Source: CAYUYM01 sp964449305 (GTDB lineage Bacteria > Bacteroidota > Ignavibacteria > SZUA-365 > CAYQST01). From it: a stretch of 7,391 nt of DNA. The position numbers and the translations under genes were made by a program. Location: assembly GCA_964449305.1 (NCBI GenBank), contig CAYUYM010000169.1, positions 1 to 7,391 on the forward strand, given 5' to 3'. Of this stretch, positions 1 to 5,833 are shown piece by piece; position 1 is the first letter of the stretch, and each line of letters opens with the position of its first letter. Below the pieces are notes generated by a model. The model did no database searches, was not told where the DNA came from, and was given only the letters and a program-made list of their open reading frames with translations.

Positions 1-1404
1 CCCGCCCCCGCCCCGACGGCGCACGAGGGCGCCCCCGCCGCAGCCCCCCGCGGGGGCGACCCGCTCAGGGGGGGGCGGCTCTCGGACAGCGATGCCATCT
101 TCCTCGAGTCCGCAGCGGCGGTGGCGGCGACTGCCGTGGCACATGCCATCGTCATCGACCGGCTCAAGGCGACGAACCGCACGCTCGACCGCCGCGTGCA
201 GGAACTCAACACGCTCTTCGAGCTGAGCCGCGAGATGAACTCCCTCTTCGACGAGGAGAAGATCCTGCGCACCCTCGGCTATGCCCTCATGGGGCAGCTC
301 CGCATCACCCGCTACATCGTCTTCACGCGACAGGAAAGGTCTTTCGATGCCTCGCTCGTGCGCGTGCAGGGCTTCCGGCTGCGGAAGAGTCTGGTCCGCG
401 GCATCAGTCGCGTCGATCGCCCCGTGGTCCTCGATGCCCTCGGGCAGCCCCTGCCTCCGATGTTCGCCTGGCTCGCCTCAATGGGGATCCAGGTGTGCAT
501 CCCCCTGCGGAGCCAGAACAGGACGGACGGCATGCTCTGCGTTGGGGAGCGCATGGGGGGCGGGCACTGCACTCCCGACGAGGTGGACTACCTCGGGCTG
601 CTCGCCAGCATCACCAGCTCATCGCTCGCCAATGCGCATCTGTTGAAGGAGACGCTCGAGAAGCAACGGATGGAGGAGGAGCTGCAGCTCGCCCGCTCGA
701 TCCAGAAGGGACTGCTCCCCACGGTGCTGTGCGACACGGCGGAATACGGTTTCTTCGGGATGAACGAATCCTCCCGGCAGGTGGGCGGCGATTATTACGA
801 CGTCATCCCCCTGTCGGATCATGAGCTGGTGATCGCCATCGGCGATGTCTCCGGCAAGGGCATCCCCGCGTCGCTGCTCATGGCCAATGTCCAGGCGGCA
901 CTGCGCACCATCGTCCCCCTGCGGCTCCCGCTGGCCGAGGCCACGGCCCGCATCAACACCATCGTCTACGGCAACACCGGCGCCGACAAGTTCATCACCT
1001 TCTTCTGGGGCGTGCTCGACACAGCCACGCACCGCTTCTCCTATGTCAATGCAGGGCACAACCCGCCGTACCTCGTCCGCCGGGATGGGCACTTCCACCC
1101 GCTCACCGAGGGCGGCCTGATCCTCGGCATCCTCCCCACGGTGCCACCCTATGAGACAGGCTGTGTCGACATCGGTCCGGAGGAGTTCGTCTTCATGTAC
1201 ACCGACGGCGTCAACGAGGCGCTGTCGAAGGAGCTGGAGGAGTTCGGCAACGAGCGGATGGAGAGCGTCCTCGCCCGGCACCGACACGACGGACCGGAGG
1301 TGCTCGCCGAAGCGATGAAGCGCGACATCCAGAAATTCACCACCGGAGCAGCCCAGAGTGACGACATCACCATGCTGCTCTTCCGGCGCAAGGGCTTCTC
1401 CTGA
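1..1404 (+). CDS. GAF-GAF-SpoIIE/PP2C serine phosphatase, RsbU-like (5' end cut off)
   Basis: The frame is open from base 1, so the gene begins before the window and 467 residues of its C-terminal part are visible. The GTG at 121 is internal. In order: a Pro/Ala/Gly-rich stretch (1-90), a helix typical of the end of a GAF domain (about 91-160), a short linker, a second GAF domain (about 200-650), a coiled connector with the SpoIIE-type lead-in LARSIQKGLLP (about 660-720), then a PP2C-like phosphatase domain to the end. The metal-binding acidic motifs are intact: VGGDYYD (781-801), GDVSGKG (841-861), YTDG (1198-1209) and SDD before ITML (1357-1365). Such proteins dephosphorylate anti-sigma-factor antagonists or other phosphoserine partners in response to a ligand or light sensed by the GAF domains. 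The protein is probably cytoplasmic, but any N-terminal sensor or membrane part is outside the window. No kinase or antagonist partner is seen nearby. Family assignment is firm; substrate and signal are unknown. Confidence 0.93.
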   Translation, partial: PAPAPTAHEGAPAAAPRGGDPLRGGRLSDSDAIFLESAAAVAATAVAHAIVIDRLKATNRTLDRRVQELNTLFELSREMNSLFDEEKILRTLGYALMGQLRITRYIVFTRQERSFDASLVRVQGFRLRKSLVRGISRVDRPVVLDALGQPLPPMFAWLASMGIQVCIPLRSQNRTDGMLCVGERMGGGHCTPDEVDYLGLLASITSSSLANAHLLKETLEKQRMEEELQLARSIQKGLLPTVLCDTAEYGFFGMNESSRQVGGDYYDVIPLSDHELVIAIGDVSGKGIPASLLMANVQAALRTIVPLRLPLAEATARINTIVYGNTGADKFITFFWGVLDTATHRFSYVNAGHNPPYLVRRDGHFHPLTEGGLILGILPTVPPYETGCVDIGPEEFVFMYTDGVNEALSKELEEFGNERMESVLARHRHDGPEVLAEAMKRDIQKFTTGAAQSDDITMLLFRRKGFS

Positions 1405-1517
1405 ACCGATTGGTTCTCATCGCAGGAATCCGTAGTTTTGAAGTCGGTTTCCCATCATGTGTCTCTCGTCCATTCCACGACCACTGACACGCGAATGATC
1501 AGATGGTGGAAGACTGT

Positions 1518-1542
1518 GTGCCCCGCCGGATTTGCGGGGCAC
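1518..1542 (+). other. 9-bp GC hairpin in the leader of the first lipoprotein gene
   Basis: GTGCCCCGC (1518-1526) and GCGGGGCAC (1534-1542) pair perfectly around a 7-base loop. No T-run follows, so it is not a standard intrinsic terminator. It lies 114 bases after the phosphatase stop and 53 bases before the lipoprotein ATG. It could be a weak or Rho-assisted end for the upstream transcript, or a 5' stabilising structure in the lipoprotein leader. The pairing is seen directly; the role is inference. I find no convincing -35/-10 pair in the rest of the 1405-1595 spacer. Confidence 0.55.
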
Positions 1543-1595
1543 CTCCCCGCGCAATCGACTCTCACACTCAATCCCCCACTCACATGGAGAACCAC

Positions 1596-2036
1596 ATGAA
1601 ACTCAACACCCTCATCGGCCTGTTCATCGCCGTTGTGATGGTCGCCGCCGTCTCCGGCTGCGGTGCGAAATCCGAGAAGGACAAGTACATGGATGTCATG
1701 AAGAAGGTCATCGAGTACTACAAGTCCGAGGACATCCTCAAGGGCGACCCCATGCAGCAGCAGAAGGCCATGCAGGACAAGATGAAGGAAATCTTTGATG
1801 CATCAGGTCTGGAACTTGGCAAGACGCTCGAGGAGCAGTCGACCGCCCTTCAGGCGCTGGACACCAAGTACAAGGATGATCCTGACGTGAAGAAGCTCAA
1901 TGACGAGCTGCAGAAGGCGGGTGAGGAACTCGGCCGCAAGATGATGGAGAAGATGAACCTGGAGCAGCCGCCCGCAGAGCCGGCTCCCGAGATGGAAACC
2001 CCGAAGACCGACGCGCCGCCGGCACAGGGTCATTGA
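1596..2036 (+). CDS. Small predicted lipoprotein, tandem copy 1
   Basis: The product is 146 residues. The ATG at 1596 is chosen because GGAG (1586-1589) sits 6 bases upstream and the product then opens with a classic lipoprotein signal: MK, a hydrophobic run to about residue 19, and the lipobox V19-S-G-C22. The in-frame ATG at 1584 and any start further upstream would spoil both. After Cys22 there is no Asp at +2, which by the E. coli Lol rule favours the outer membrane. The mature part is charged and helix-prone (KSEKD at 25-29, SGLELG at 70-75, KYKDDP at 91-96, QKA at 106-108), then a Pro/Glu tail ending in Gly-His. It shares its core register with the following gene, so the two are a duplicated pair. 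I do not recognise the family and assign no function; an envelope-anchored helical protein is the most that can be said. Confidence 0.85.
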   Translation: MKLNTLIGLFIAVVMVAAVSGCGAKSEKDKYMDVMKKVIEYYKSEDILKGDPMQQQKAMQDKMKEIFDASGLELGKTLEEQSTALQALDTKYKDDPDVKKLNDELQKAGEELGRKMMEKMNLEQPPAEPAPEMETPKTDAPPAQGH

Positions 2037-2056
2037 TCGAAGCTCTGTCTGTATTC

Positions 2057-2088
2057 ATGGCCGCTTCCTCGGAGGCGGCCATTTTTTC
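2057..2088 (+). terminator. Intrinsic terminator between the two lipoprotein genes
   Basis: An 11-bp stem with one G-T wobble (2057-2067 with 2072-2082) closes on a CTCG tetraloop and runs straight into six T (2082-2087). This is a textbook Rho-independent terminator for the + strand. On the - strand the T-run is on the wrong side. It begins 20 bases after the first lipoprotein stop and ends 38 bases before the next ATG, so it separates two paralogues that would otherwise look like one operon. It may act as a partial terminator that lowers expression of the second gene. Confidence 0.85.
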
Positions 2089-2126
2089 AACCCCTTGTTC
2101 ATCAAAGACCAACTGGAGTGCAGGAT

Positions 2127-2618
2127 ATGAAGAAATGGTTCGCGACCGCGTCCATCCTGACCATGCTCATCGGCATGGTGTCGGGATGCGCACCGCAGAA
2201 ATCCGAACGTGACATGTACGTCGATGCATCGAAAAAGCTGCTGGAGCTCTACAAGTCCGACGAGTTCTGGTCCATTTCGCTGGAGGATCAGCAGACGCGC
2301 ATGCAGCAGCTTGTCAAGGAATCCGGGCTCGAGCTGGGTGCCACCATGGACGAGCAGACAAAGAACTTCAAGCTCATCAGCCAGAAGTACAAGGACGACC
2401 CGGAAATCCGGCAGCTCAATCAGGAGATGCAGAAGGCCGTGTATGAGCACATGGCGAAGGACGGCAACCTCGCTCCTCCTCCCGCGGAAGGCGGTCACGG
2501 ATCAATGCCTGGTGGCCATCCGCAGATGCCTGAGGGTCACCCGCAGATGCCGGCCGACGGCGCCCACGGCGGCAGCGGCTCGCAGCTCCAGCACAGCCCG
2601 CAGGGCGGAGGTCACTGA
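2127..2618 (+). CDS. Small predicted lipoprotein, tandem copy 2, with Gly/His/Met-rich tail
   Basis: The product is 163 residues. The ATG at 2127 is preceded by GGAG (2115-2118) at 8 bases; the GTG at 2118 is part of that site and is rejected. The signal is MKK, a hydrophobic run, then the lipobox V18-S-G-C21. Residues 25-104 are homologous to the preceding gene with almost the same spacing: KSERD at 25-29, YKS at 42-44, SGLELG at 66-71, KYKDDP at 87-92, QKA at 102-104. The tail from about residue 115 has diverged into Gly, His, Met and Pro, with two near-identical heptads MPGGHPQ and MPEGHPQ (2505-2546), and ends in Gly-His like its paralogue. From residue 124 the tail holds six His, and Met recurs at regular spacing, which could bind a metal such as copper or nickel; that is inference. 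The family is not recognised. It probably sits in the cell envelope, anchored by lipid at Cys21. Confidence 0.85.
   Translation: MKKWFATASILTMLIGMVSGCAPQKSERDMYVDASKKLLELYKSDEFWSISLEDQQTRMQQLVKESGLELGATMDEQTKNFKLISQKYKDDPEIRQLNQEMQKAVYEHMAKDGNLAPPPAEGGHGSMPGGHPQMPEGHPQMPADGAHGGSGSQLQHSPQGGGH
2505..2546 (+). repeat. Two 21-base in-frame repeats encoding MPxGHPQ
   Basis: Bases 2505-2525 and 2526-2546 encode MPGGHPQ and MPEGHPQ. They differ by a few bases, and a degraded third unit (MPADGAH, 2547-2567) follows. This indicates in-frame tandem duplication within the lipoprotein tail, a usual way for such tails to vary in length between strains. Confidence 0.8.
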
Positions 2619-3004
2619 CAGCATTGGGACTGCGACACTGAACACTGGTGGGGCGGGCGGAATGATGAGCGGGTGATGGGCGGGCGGATGAGGGGCTGCT
2701 GCACGAGTCCTTCCGTCATTTCCGAGAGCACTTCATCAGGCTCCGAGCCTGCAGCTCCACTGGTTCAGCACAAGCGCGGAAATCCATGCTGGCCCCTTCG
2801 TCATCATCACAGAAGTGGGGATTCGTCAAAGGACTGATGCGTTCATCGCAGCCTCACAATCCACATACCGTTGTGCCGATGTGTCATGCGCCAGCGGGCG
2901 TTTCACGATGCGCGGTTCGCGTTTCATGCCTTTCCCCTGTCATCGATTCACATCATCCAATTTCCCCGGGCCTCACCAGCCCAGTCGCACATCGTCCACT
3001 GCTG
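2619..3004. other. Non-coding gap between convergent genes
   Basis: These 386 bases separate the stop of the second lipoprotein gene (+) from the stop of thyX (-). They contain a G-rich repeat (2650-2695, listed separately) and a short perfect inverted repeat CAGGCT-CCG-AGCCTG (2737-2751) without a T-run on either strand. I found no intrinsic terminator for thyX, no RNA gene and no convincing protein gene. Open frames that cross it either run into the antisense of thyX or lack coding character. Confidence 0.6.
2650..2695 (+). repeat. G-rich direct repeat with G-quadruplex pattern
   Basis: GGGCGGGCGGA occurs at 2651-2661 and again at 2678-2688. The second copy together with its flanks gives four runs of three or more G (2671-2673, 2678-2680, 2682-2684, 2692-2695) with loops of 4, 1 and 7 bases, which fits the usual quadruplex-forming pattern. 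It starts 32 bases after the lipoprotein stop, so it would fold in the 3' end of that mRNA. Whether it folds or has a role is unknown. Confidence 0.5.
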
Positions 3005-3934
3005 TCACCGCCCCGCCCATGGCACGCTGAGGCCCAGGGTGGTCAGTTTGGCTTCGAGCTCCTCGCGTTCGAGGTTGCGGTTGGGGCCGCTTTCATTGAA
3101 GCGGAGCAGATTGCGGTCCTGGGCGATGCGCACCGCTTCTGCCGCATCGCCACGGGCGATGGCGGCGATGATGGCCTGCTCCGTGGCTGAAAGTTCGAGC
3201 CGCTGCATGCGGTACTCCTGAAACGCCTCCCAGGTGATGGGGCACCACCGTGCCACGATGTTCTCACCGATGGTTGCCGCATACTGTCGCACCTCGAGCT
3301 GGGCGTGGGCATCCATGCGGAGTTCGAGGAAGTGGAGCAGATTGTGCAGGTCGATCTTCCAGTATGCCTCCGTGTAGGTGGACAGCGGCAGATCCTTGCG
3401 GGCCTGTTCCCGGGCGATGCCCGCCTGGATGCGGGCGTCATACACCGAGCGAAGCTGCCGGTGAAGATCCTCCTCCTGGATGGAGAAGGCCGCCCCGGCG
3501 TCCGGGTCCACGCATCCGGCGCTCCCCTGCCGGTTCGACGTCGCCTGCAAGCGCCAGCCGTCGGCCGGCGTACGCTGTGCCGCATCGATCGCGATGGAGT
3601 AACGTGTTGAGTATTCGTTGACGTTCGCCGTGCGGTGCCGGATCCACTGGCGCCACGTGTCCATGGGCACACGCAGATGGAGCTTCAGCTCGCACATCTC
3701 GAACGGCGTGCTGTGCCGGTGCCGCAGGAGATACCGGATGAGCCCGCGATCCTCGTGCCGCTGCTTCGTCCCCTCACCATAGGACACCCGCGCCGCCTGG
3801 ACGATGGACTGGTCCGTCCCCATGTAATCGATCACCCGGACGAAGCCATCGTCCAGCACGGGGATGGGAACCCCGAGAATGTCATCGAGTTCCGGAACAG
3901 AGATTCGGGCGAGGTGTTCGGCGGTCTGGGGCAT
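3005..3934 (-). CDS. thyX: Flavin-dependent thymidylate synthase ThyX
   Basis: The product is 309 residues. ThyX makes dTMP from dUMP using methylene-tetrahydrofolate, with FAD and NADPH as reductant, and so replaces ThyA. The signature RHRx7S is at residues 99-109 (RHRTANVNEYS), where the Arg and His help bind FAD and dUMP. Other family blocks are present: GFVRVIDYMG (30-39), IVQAARVSYG (44-53), RHRHSTPFEM (71-80), and the nucleotide-binding block from DLPLSTYTEAYWKIDLHN (181-198) through LELRMDAHAQLEVR (203-216). The length fits the longer bacterial ThyX type with a C-terminal extension. The ATG at 3934 is the only ordinary start before the conserved region, but the 20 bases upstream show no Shine-Dalgarno sequence. 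The preceding small frame ends 42 bases upstream in the same reading frame, so translation may depend on it. Family assignment is very secure. Confidence 0.96.
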   Translation of the reverse strand: MPQTAEHLARISVPELDDILGVPIPVLDDGFVRVIDYMGTDQSIVQAARVSYGEGTKQRHEDRGLIRYLLRHRHSTPFEMCELKLHLRVPMDTWRQWIRHRTANVNEYSTRYSIAIDAAQRTPADGWRLQATSNRQGSAGCVDPDAGAAFSIQEEDLHRQLRSVYDARIQAGIAREQARKDLPLSTYTEAYWKIDLHNLLHFLELRMDAHAQLEVRQYAATIGENIVARWCPITWEAFQEYRMQRLELSATEQAIIAAIARGDAAEAVRIAQDRNLLRFNESGPNRNLEREELEAKLTTLGLSVPWAGR

Positions 3935-3976
3935 GGATGCAGGATCGAAAGGTGGATGAATGACGTCGACGGCAGG

Positions 3977-4111
3977 TCATGGAGCAAGATGCGATTTTTT
4001 TCCGGGACGATGAAGCGCGGGATGAACGGAGGGACGGCGCTTCTCCACATGGATACGCACCACCCGCTTGTGTGCCTTGGCGGATTCGTGATGACCGCCC
4101 CCCGCCAACAT
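3977..4111 (-). CDS. Candidate small basic His-rich protein or leader peptide (44 aa)
   Basis: The ATG at 4111 follows GGGAGGTGA (4123-4115), a near-perfect match to the 16S tail with GGAGG 6 bases from the start; it is the strongest ribosome-binding site in the window. The frame runs 44 codons to a TGA (3979-3977). The product is basic and His-rich by my count: ten Lys/Arg and seven His, beginning MLAGGGHHESAKAHKR. It resembles no family I know. By my count about 20 of the 27 codons after the ATG end in G or C, as in neighbouring genes, but the last 16 codons do not, so the coding signal fades. It lies 30 bases after the radical SAM gene and 42 before thyX, in the thyX frame. An A7 run (4001-3995) lies near its end. 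It could be a real small protein, a leader controlling thyX translation, or chance. Confidence 0.45.
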   Translation of the reverse strand: MLAGGGHHESAKAHKRVVRIHVEKRRPSVHPALHRPGKKSHLAP

Positions 4112-4114
4112 TGT

Positions 4115-4123
4115 TCACCTCCC
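4115..4123 (-). promoter_or_regulatory. Strong Shine-Dalgarno sequence
   Basis: On the - strand the bases read GGGAGGTGA, complementary to most of the conserved 16S rRNA 3' tail, at ideal distance from the ATG at 4111. Neither the radical SAM gene nor thyX has anything comparable, so the site must be explained by the small frame it precedes or be coincidence. Confidence 0.65.
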
Positions 4124-4141
4124 TTCTGCCGCCATGATAGG

Positions 4142-5827
4142 TCACTTCCCCACCATCAGCGCCTTCATCCGGCGCTTGCGCATGAAGTCCTTTTCCACAT
4201 GGATCGGGAGCAGGGTGAAGGGATCGAGGCCGGTGTGGTACATCACGGCGGACCAGGTGGAGGGCAGTGGCGTGAACACCTGCACCTGCTCGGGCGCCAT
4301 CCGCAGCGTGCGGGCAGCATAGGCACGCATCCGCTCGACCTTCTGCTCGCTGTCGCCCGGATGAGCCACGATGAAGTAATACGTCAGATACTGTCGCATC
4401 CCCTCCTCGTGGCAGATGCGGTCGAAGGCCTGCTTGAAGCGTTCGAGTGTGTCGACACCGGGTTTGTTCATGAGTCGCAGGACGTCGGGATCCACATGCT
4501 CCGGTGCGAGCTTGAGCTGCCCCGAGGTGTGGTGCAGGGCGATCTCCCGGATGTACTCGTCACCATGCTCATGGTCGGCCATCACCATGTCGTAGCGAAT
4601 GCCCGAGGCCACGAACACCCTGCGCACACCACGCAACCTGCGCAGCCGCCGCAGCAGACGGATCTGGTGCGAATGGTCGTTGCGCAGCGCCCGGCACACG
4701 GCGGTGGCGACGCATGACAGGGTGTCGCAGGTGCCGGCCTTCGGCATCCGCCGGCAGTCGATGCCATACATGTTCGCTGTCGGACCGCCCACGTCGCGGA
4801 TCACCCCCTTGAATCGCGGGTTCTCCATGTACGCCTGGGCCTCGTCCATGATCGCCCGCTCACTGCGCGATACCACCCGCCTCCCCTGATGCATGGTGAT
4901 CGCACAGAAATGGCACTCCCCATAGCACCCGCGATGCGTGGTGATGGAAAATGCCACGGTGTCGAGCGCCTTCACCCGCCCCTGGCTTTTATACCACGGA
5001 TGTACGTCGTGCTCGAAACGCTGCGCATACACCTCGTCGAGATCCTCCTGCTCCAGCACCGCGGCAGGCGGGTTGTGGATCAGCCACCGGTCACCGTGCT
5101 TCTGACACAGCCCGCGTGCGTGCGGCGGCTCGCAGTTCCCATGGAAGGTGTGGAACATGGCAATGAAGGCATGGTGGTCCGTCGACACGGCCTCGAAGGA
5201 CGGGAGCTCGATGAAGTCCGGCACCGGTGCCTTTGCGATGTGGGCGAGTCCGGGGAGCTGCCGCCAGTCGCGCCCCTCGCGGCGTGCCGCGCTCAAGTCG
5301 AGCACCGTGCGCTCGGCCATGCCGTAGATGATCGCATCGGCCTTCGCGTCGAACAGCAGGGAGCGCCGTACCGAGTCGCTCCAGAAGTCGTAGTGCGCGA
5401 TGCGTCGCAGGCTGGCCTCGATCCCGCCCAGCACGATGGGCACGGTGTTCCGGAAATGCCGGCGGATGAGGTTGGTGTAGACGATCGAGGCGCGGTCGGG
5501 GCGCCTGTCGTTCACACCACCGGGTGTGAAATCGTCGATGTGCCGGCGTTTGCTGAGGGCGGTGTGGTTGGCCACCATGGAATCCACCGCCCCGGCGGTG
5601 ACGCCCCACCAGAGGGTGGGTTCGGGGAGCCGTGTGATGTCTTCGGCCGTGTCGACCGCCGGCTGGGCGATGACACCGACGCGGAAGCCGCGGGCGACCA
5701 GGAGGTTGCCGAGCATCGCCACACCGCTGTAGGGACTGTCGATGTAGGTGTCCCCCATGACGAAGACGATGTCGAGTGCGTCCCAGCCAAGGGCCCGCAT
5801 TTCATCCCGTGTTGTCGGAAGAAACAT
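4142..5827 (-). CDS. YgiQ family radical SAM protein (UPF0313), compact form
   Basis: The product is 561 residues. The radical SAM motif CxxxCxxC is at C301, C305 and C308 (RGCYGECHFC), binding the 4Fe-4S cluster that cleaves S-adenosylmethionine. The N-terminal part is typical of YgiQ: a FLPTTRDEM start, a B12-binding-like fold segment VFVMGDTYID (21-30), GGIEASLRRIAHYDFWSD (134-151). A second set of Cys at 358, 367, 372 and 378 follows the family pattern and may hold another cluster. The reaction of YgiQ proteins is not established. The protein ends soon after the core, whereas E. coli YgiQ is about 740 residues, so the C-terminal extension is absent; the frame shows no sign of damage. The ATG at 5827 is 6 bases after the icmF stop with no clear Shine-Dalgarno sequence, suggesting translational coupling. 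Family is secure, function unknown. Confidence 0.93.
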   Translation of the reverse strand: MFLPTTRDEMRALGWDALDIVFVMGDTYIDSPYSGVAMLGNLLVARGFRVGVIAQPAVDTAEDITRLPEPTLWWGVTAGAVDSMVANHTALSKRRHIDDFTPGGVNDRRPDRASIVYTNLIRRHFRNTVPIVLGGIEASLRRIAHYDFWSDSVRRSLLFDAKADAIIYGMAERTVLDLSAARREGRDWRQLPGLAHIAKAPVPDFIELPSFEAVSTDHHAFIAMFHTFHGNCEPPHARGLCQKHGDRWLIHNPPAAVLEQEDLDEVYAQRFEHDVHPWYKSQGRVKALDTVAFSITTHRGCYGECHFCAITMHQGRRVVSRSERAIMDEAQAYMENPRFKGVIRDVGGPTANMYGIDCRRMPKAGTCDTLSCVATAVCRALRNDHSHQIRLLRRLRRLRGVRRVFVASGIRYDMVMADHEHGDEYIREIALHHTSGQLKLAPEHVDPDVLRLMNKPGVDTLERFKQAFDRICHEEGMRQYLTYYFIVAHPGDSEQKVERMRAYAARTLRMAPEQVQVFTPLPSTWSAVMYHTGLDPFTLLPIHVEKDFMRKRRMKALMVGK

Positions 5828-5833
5828 GACGTG

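Noticed and set aside
619..1287. - strand open frame of 222 codons
   Set aside because: It lies wholly antisense to the phosphatase domain, whose catalytic motifs are intact on the + strand. It is an expected shadow of GC-rich coding DNA.
1403..1416. Hairpin GAACC-GATT-GGTTC at the phosphatase stop as a terminator
   Set aside because: The stem has only five base pairs, overlaps the stop codon, and no T-run follows.
1438..1466. TTGAAG (1438-1443) as the -35 of a promoter for the lipoprotein genes
   Set aside because: At 16 to 18 bases downstream there is no acceptable -10 hexamer, and the lineage may use another consensus.
1503..1595. Upstream in-frame extension of the first lipoprotein
   Set aside because: It would place 31 extra polar residues before the signal peptide, runs through the 9-bp hairpin, and ignores the well-placed GGAG before 1596.
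2737..2751. Inverted repeat CAGGCT-CCG-AGCCTG as a terminator for convergent transcripts
   Set aside because: The stem has only 6 bp and there is no T-run on either strand.
2826..2927. - strand frame of 33 codons starting MKREPRIVKR, downstream of thyX, with a purine-rich stretch before its ATG
   Set aside because: The upstream purines are only a loose Shine-Dalgarno match, little more than half of its codons end in G or C by my count, below the neighbouring genes, and I recognise nothing in the product. Chance is the simpler reading.
2786..3190. + strand frame of 134 codons crossing the gap
   Set aside because: Nearly half of it is antisense to thyX, and the rest is Ser/Pro/His-rich with no motif or ribosome-binding site.
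3635..4717. Long + strand open frame of 360 codons
   Set aside because: It runs antisense through the start of thyX, the spacer and the end of the YgiQ-family gene. Its product has no recognisable motif, and the opposite strand carries two secure families.
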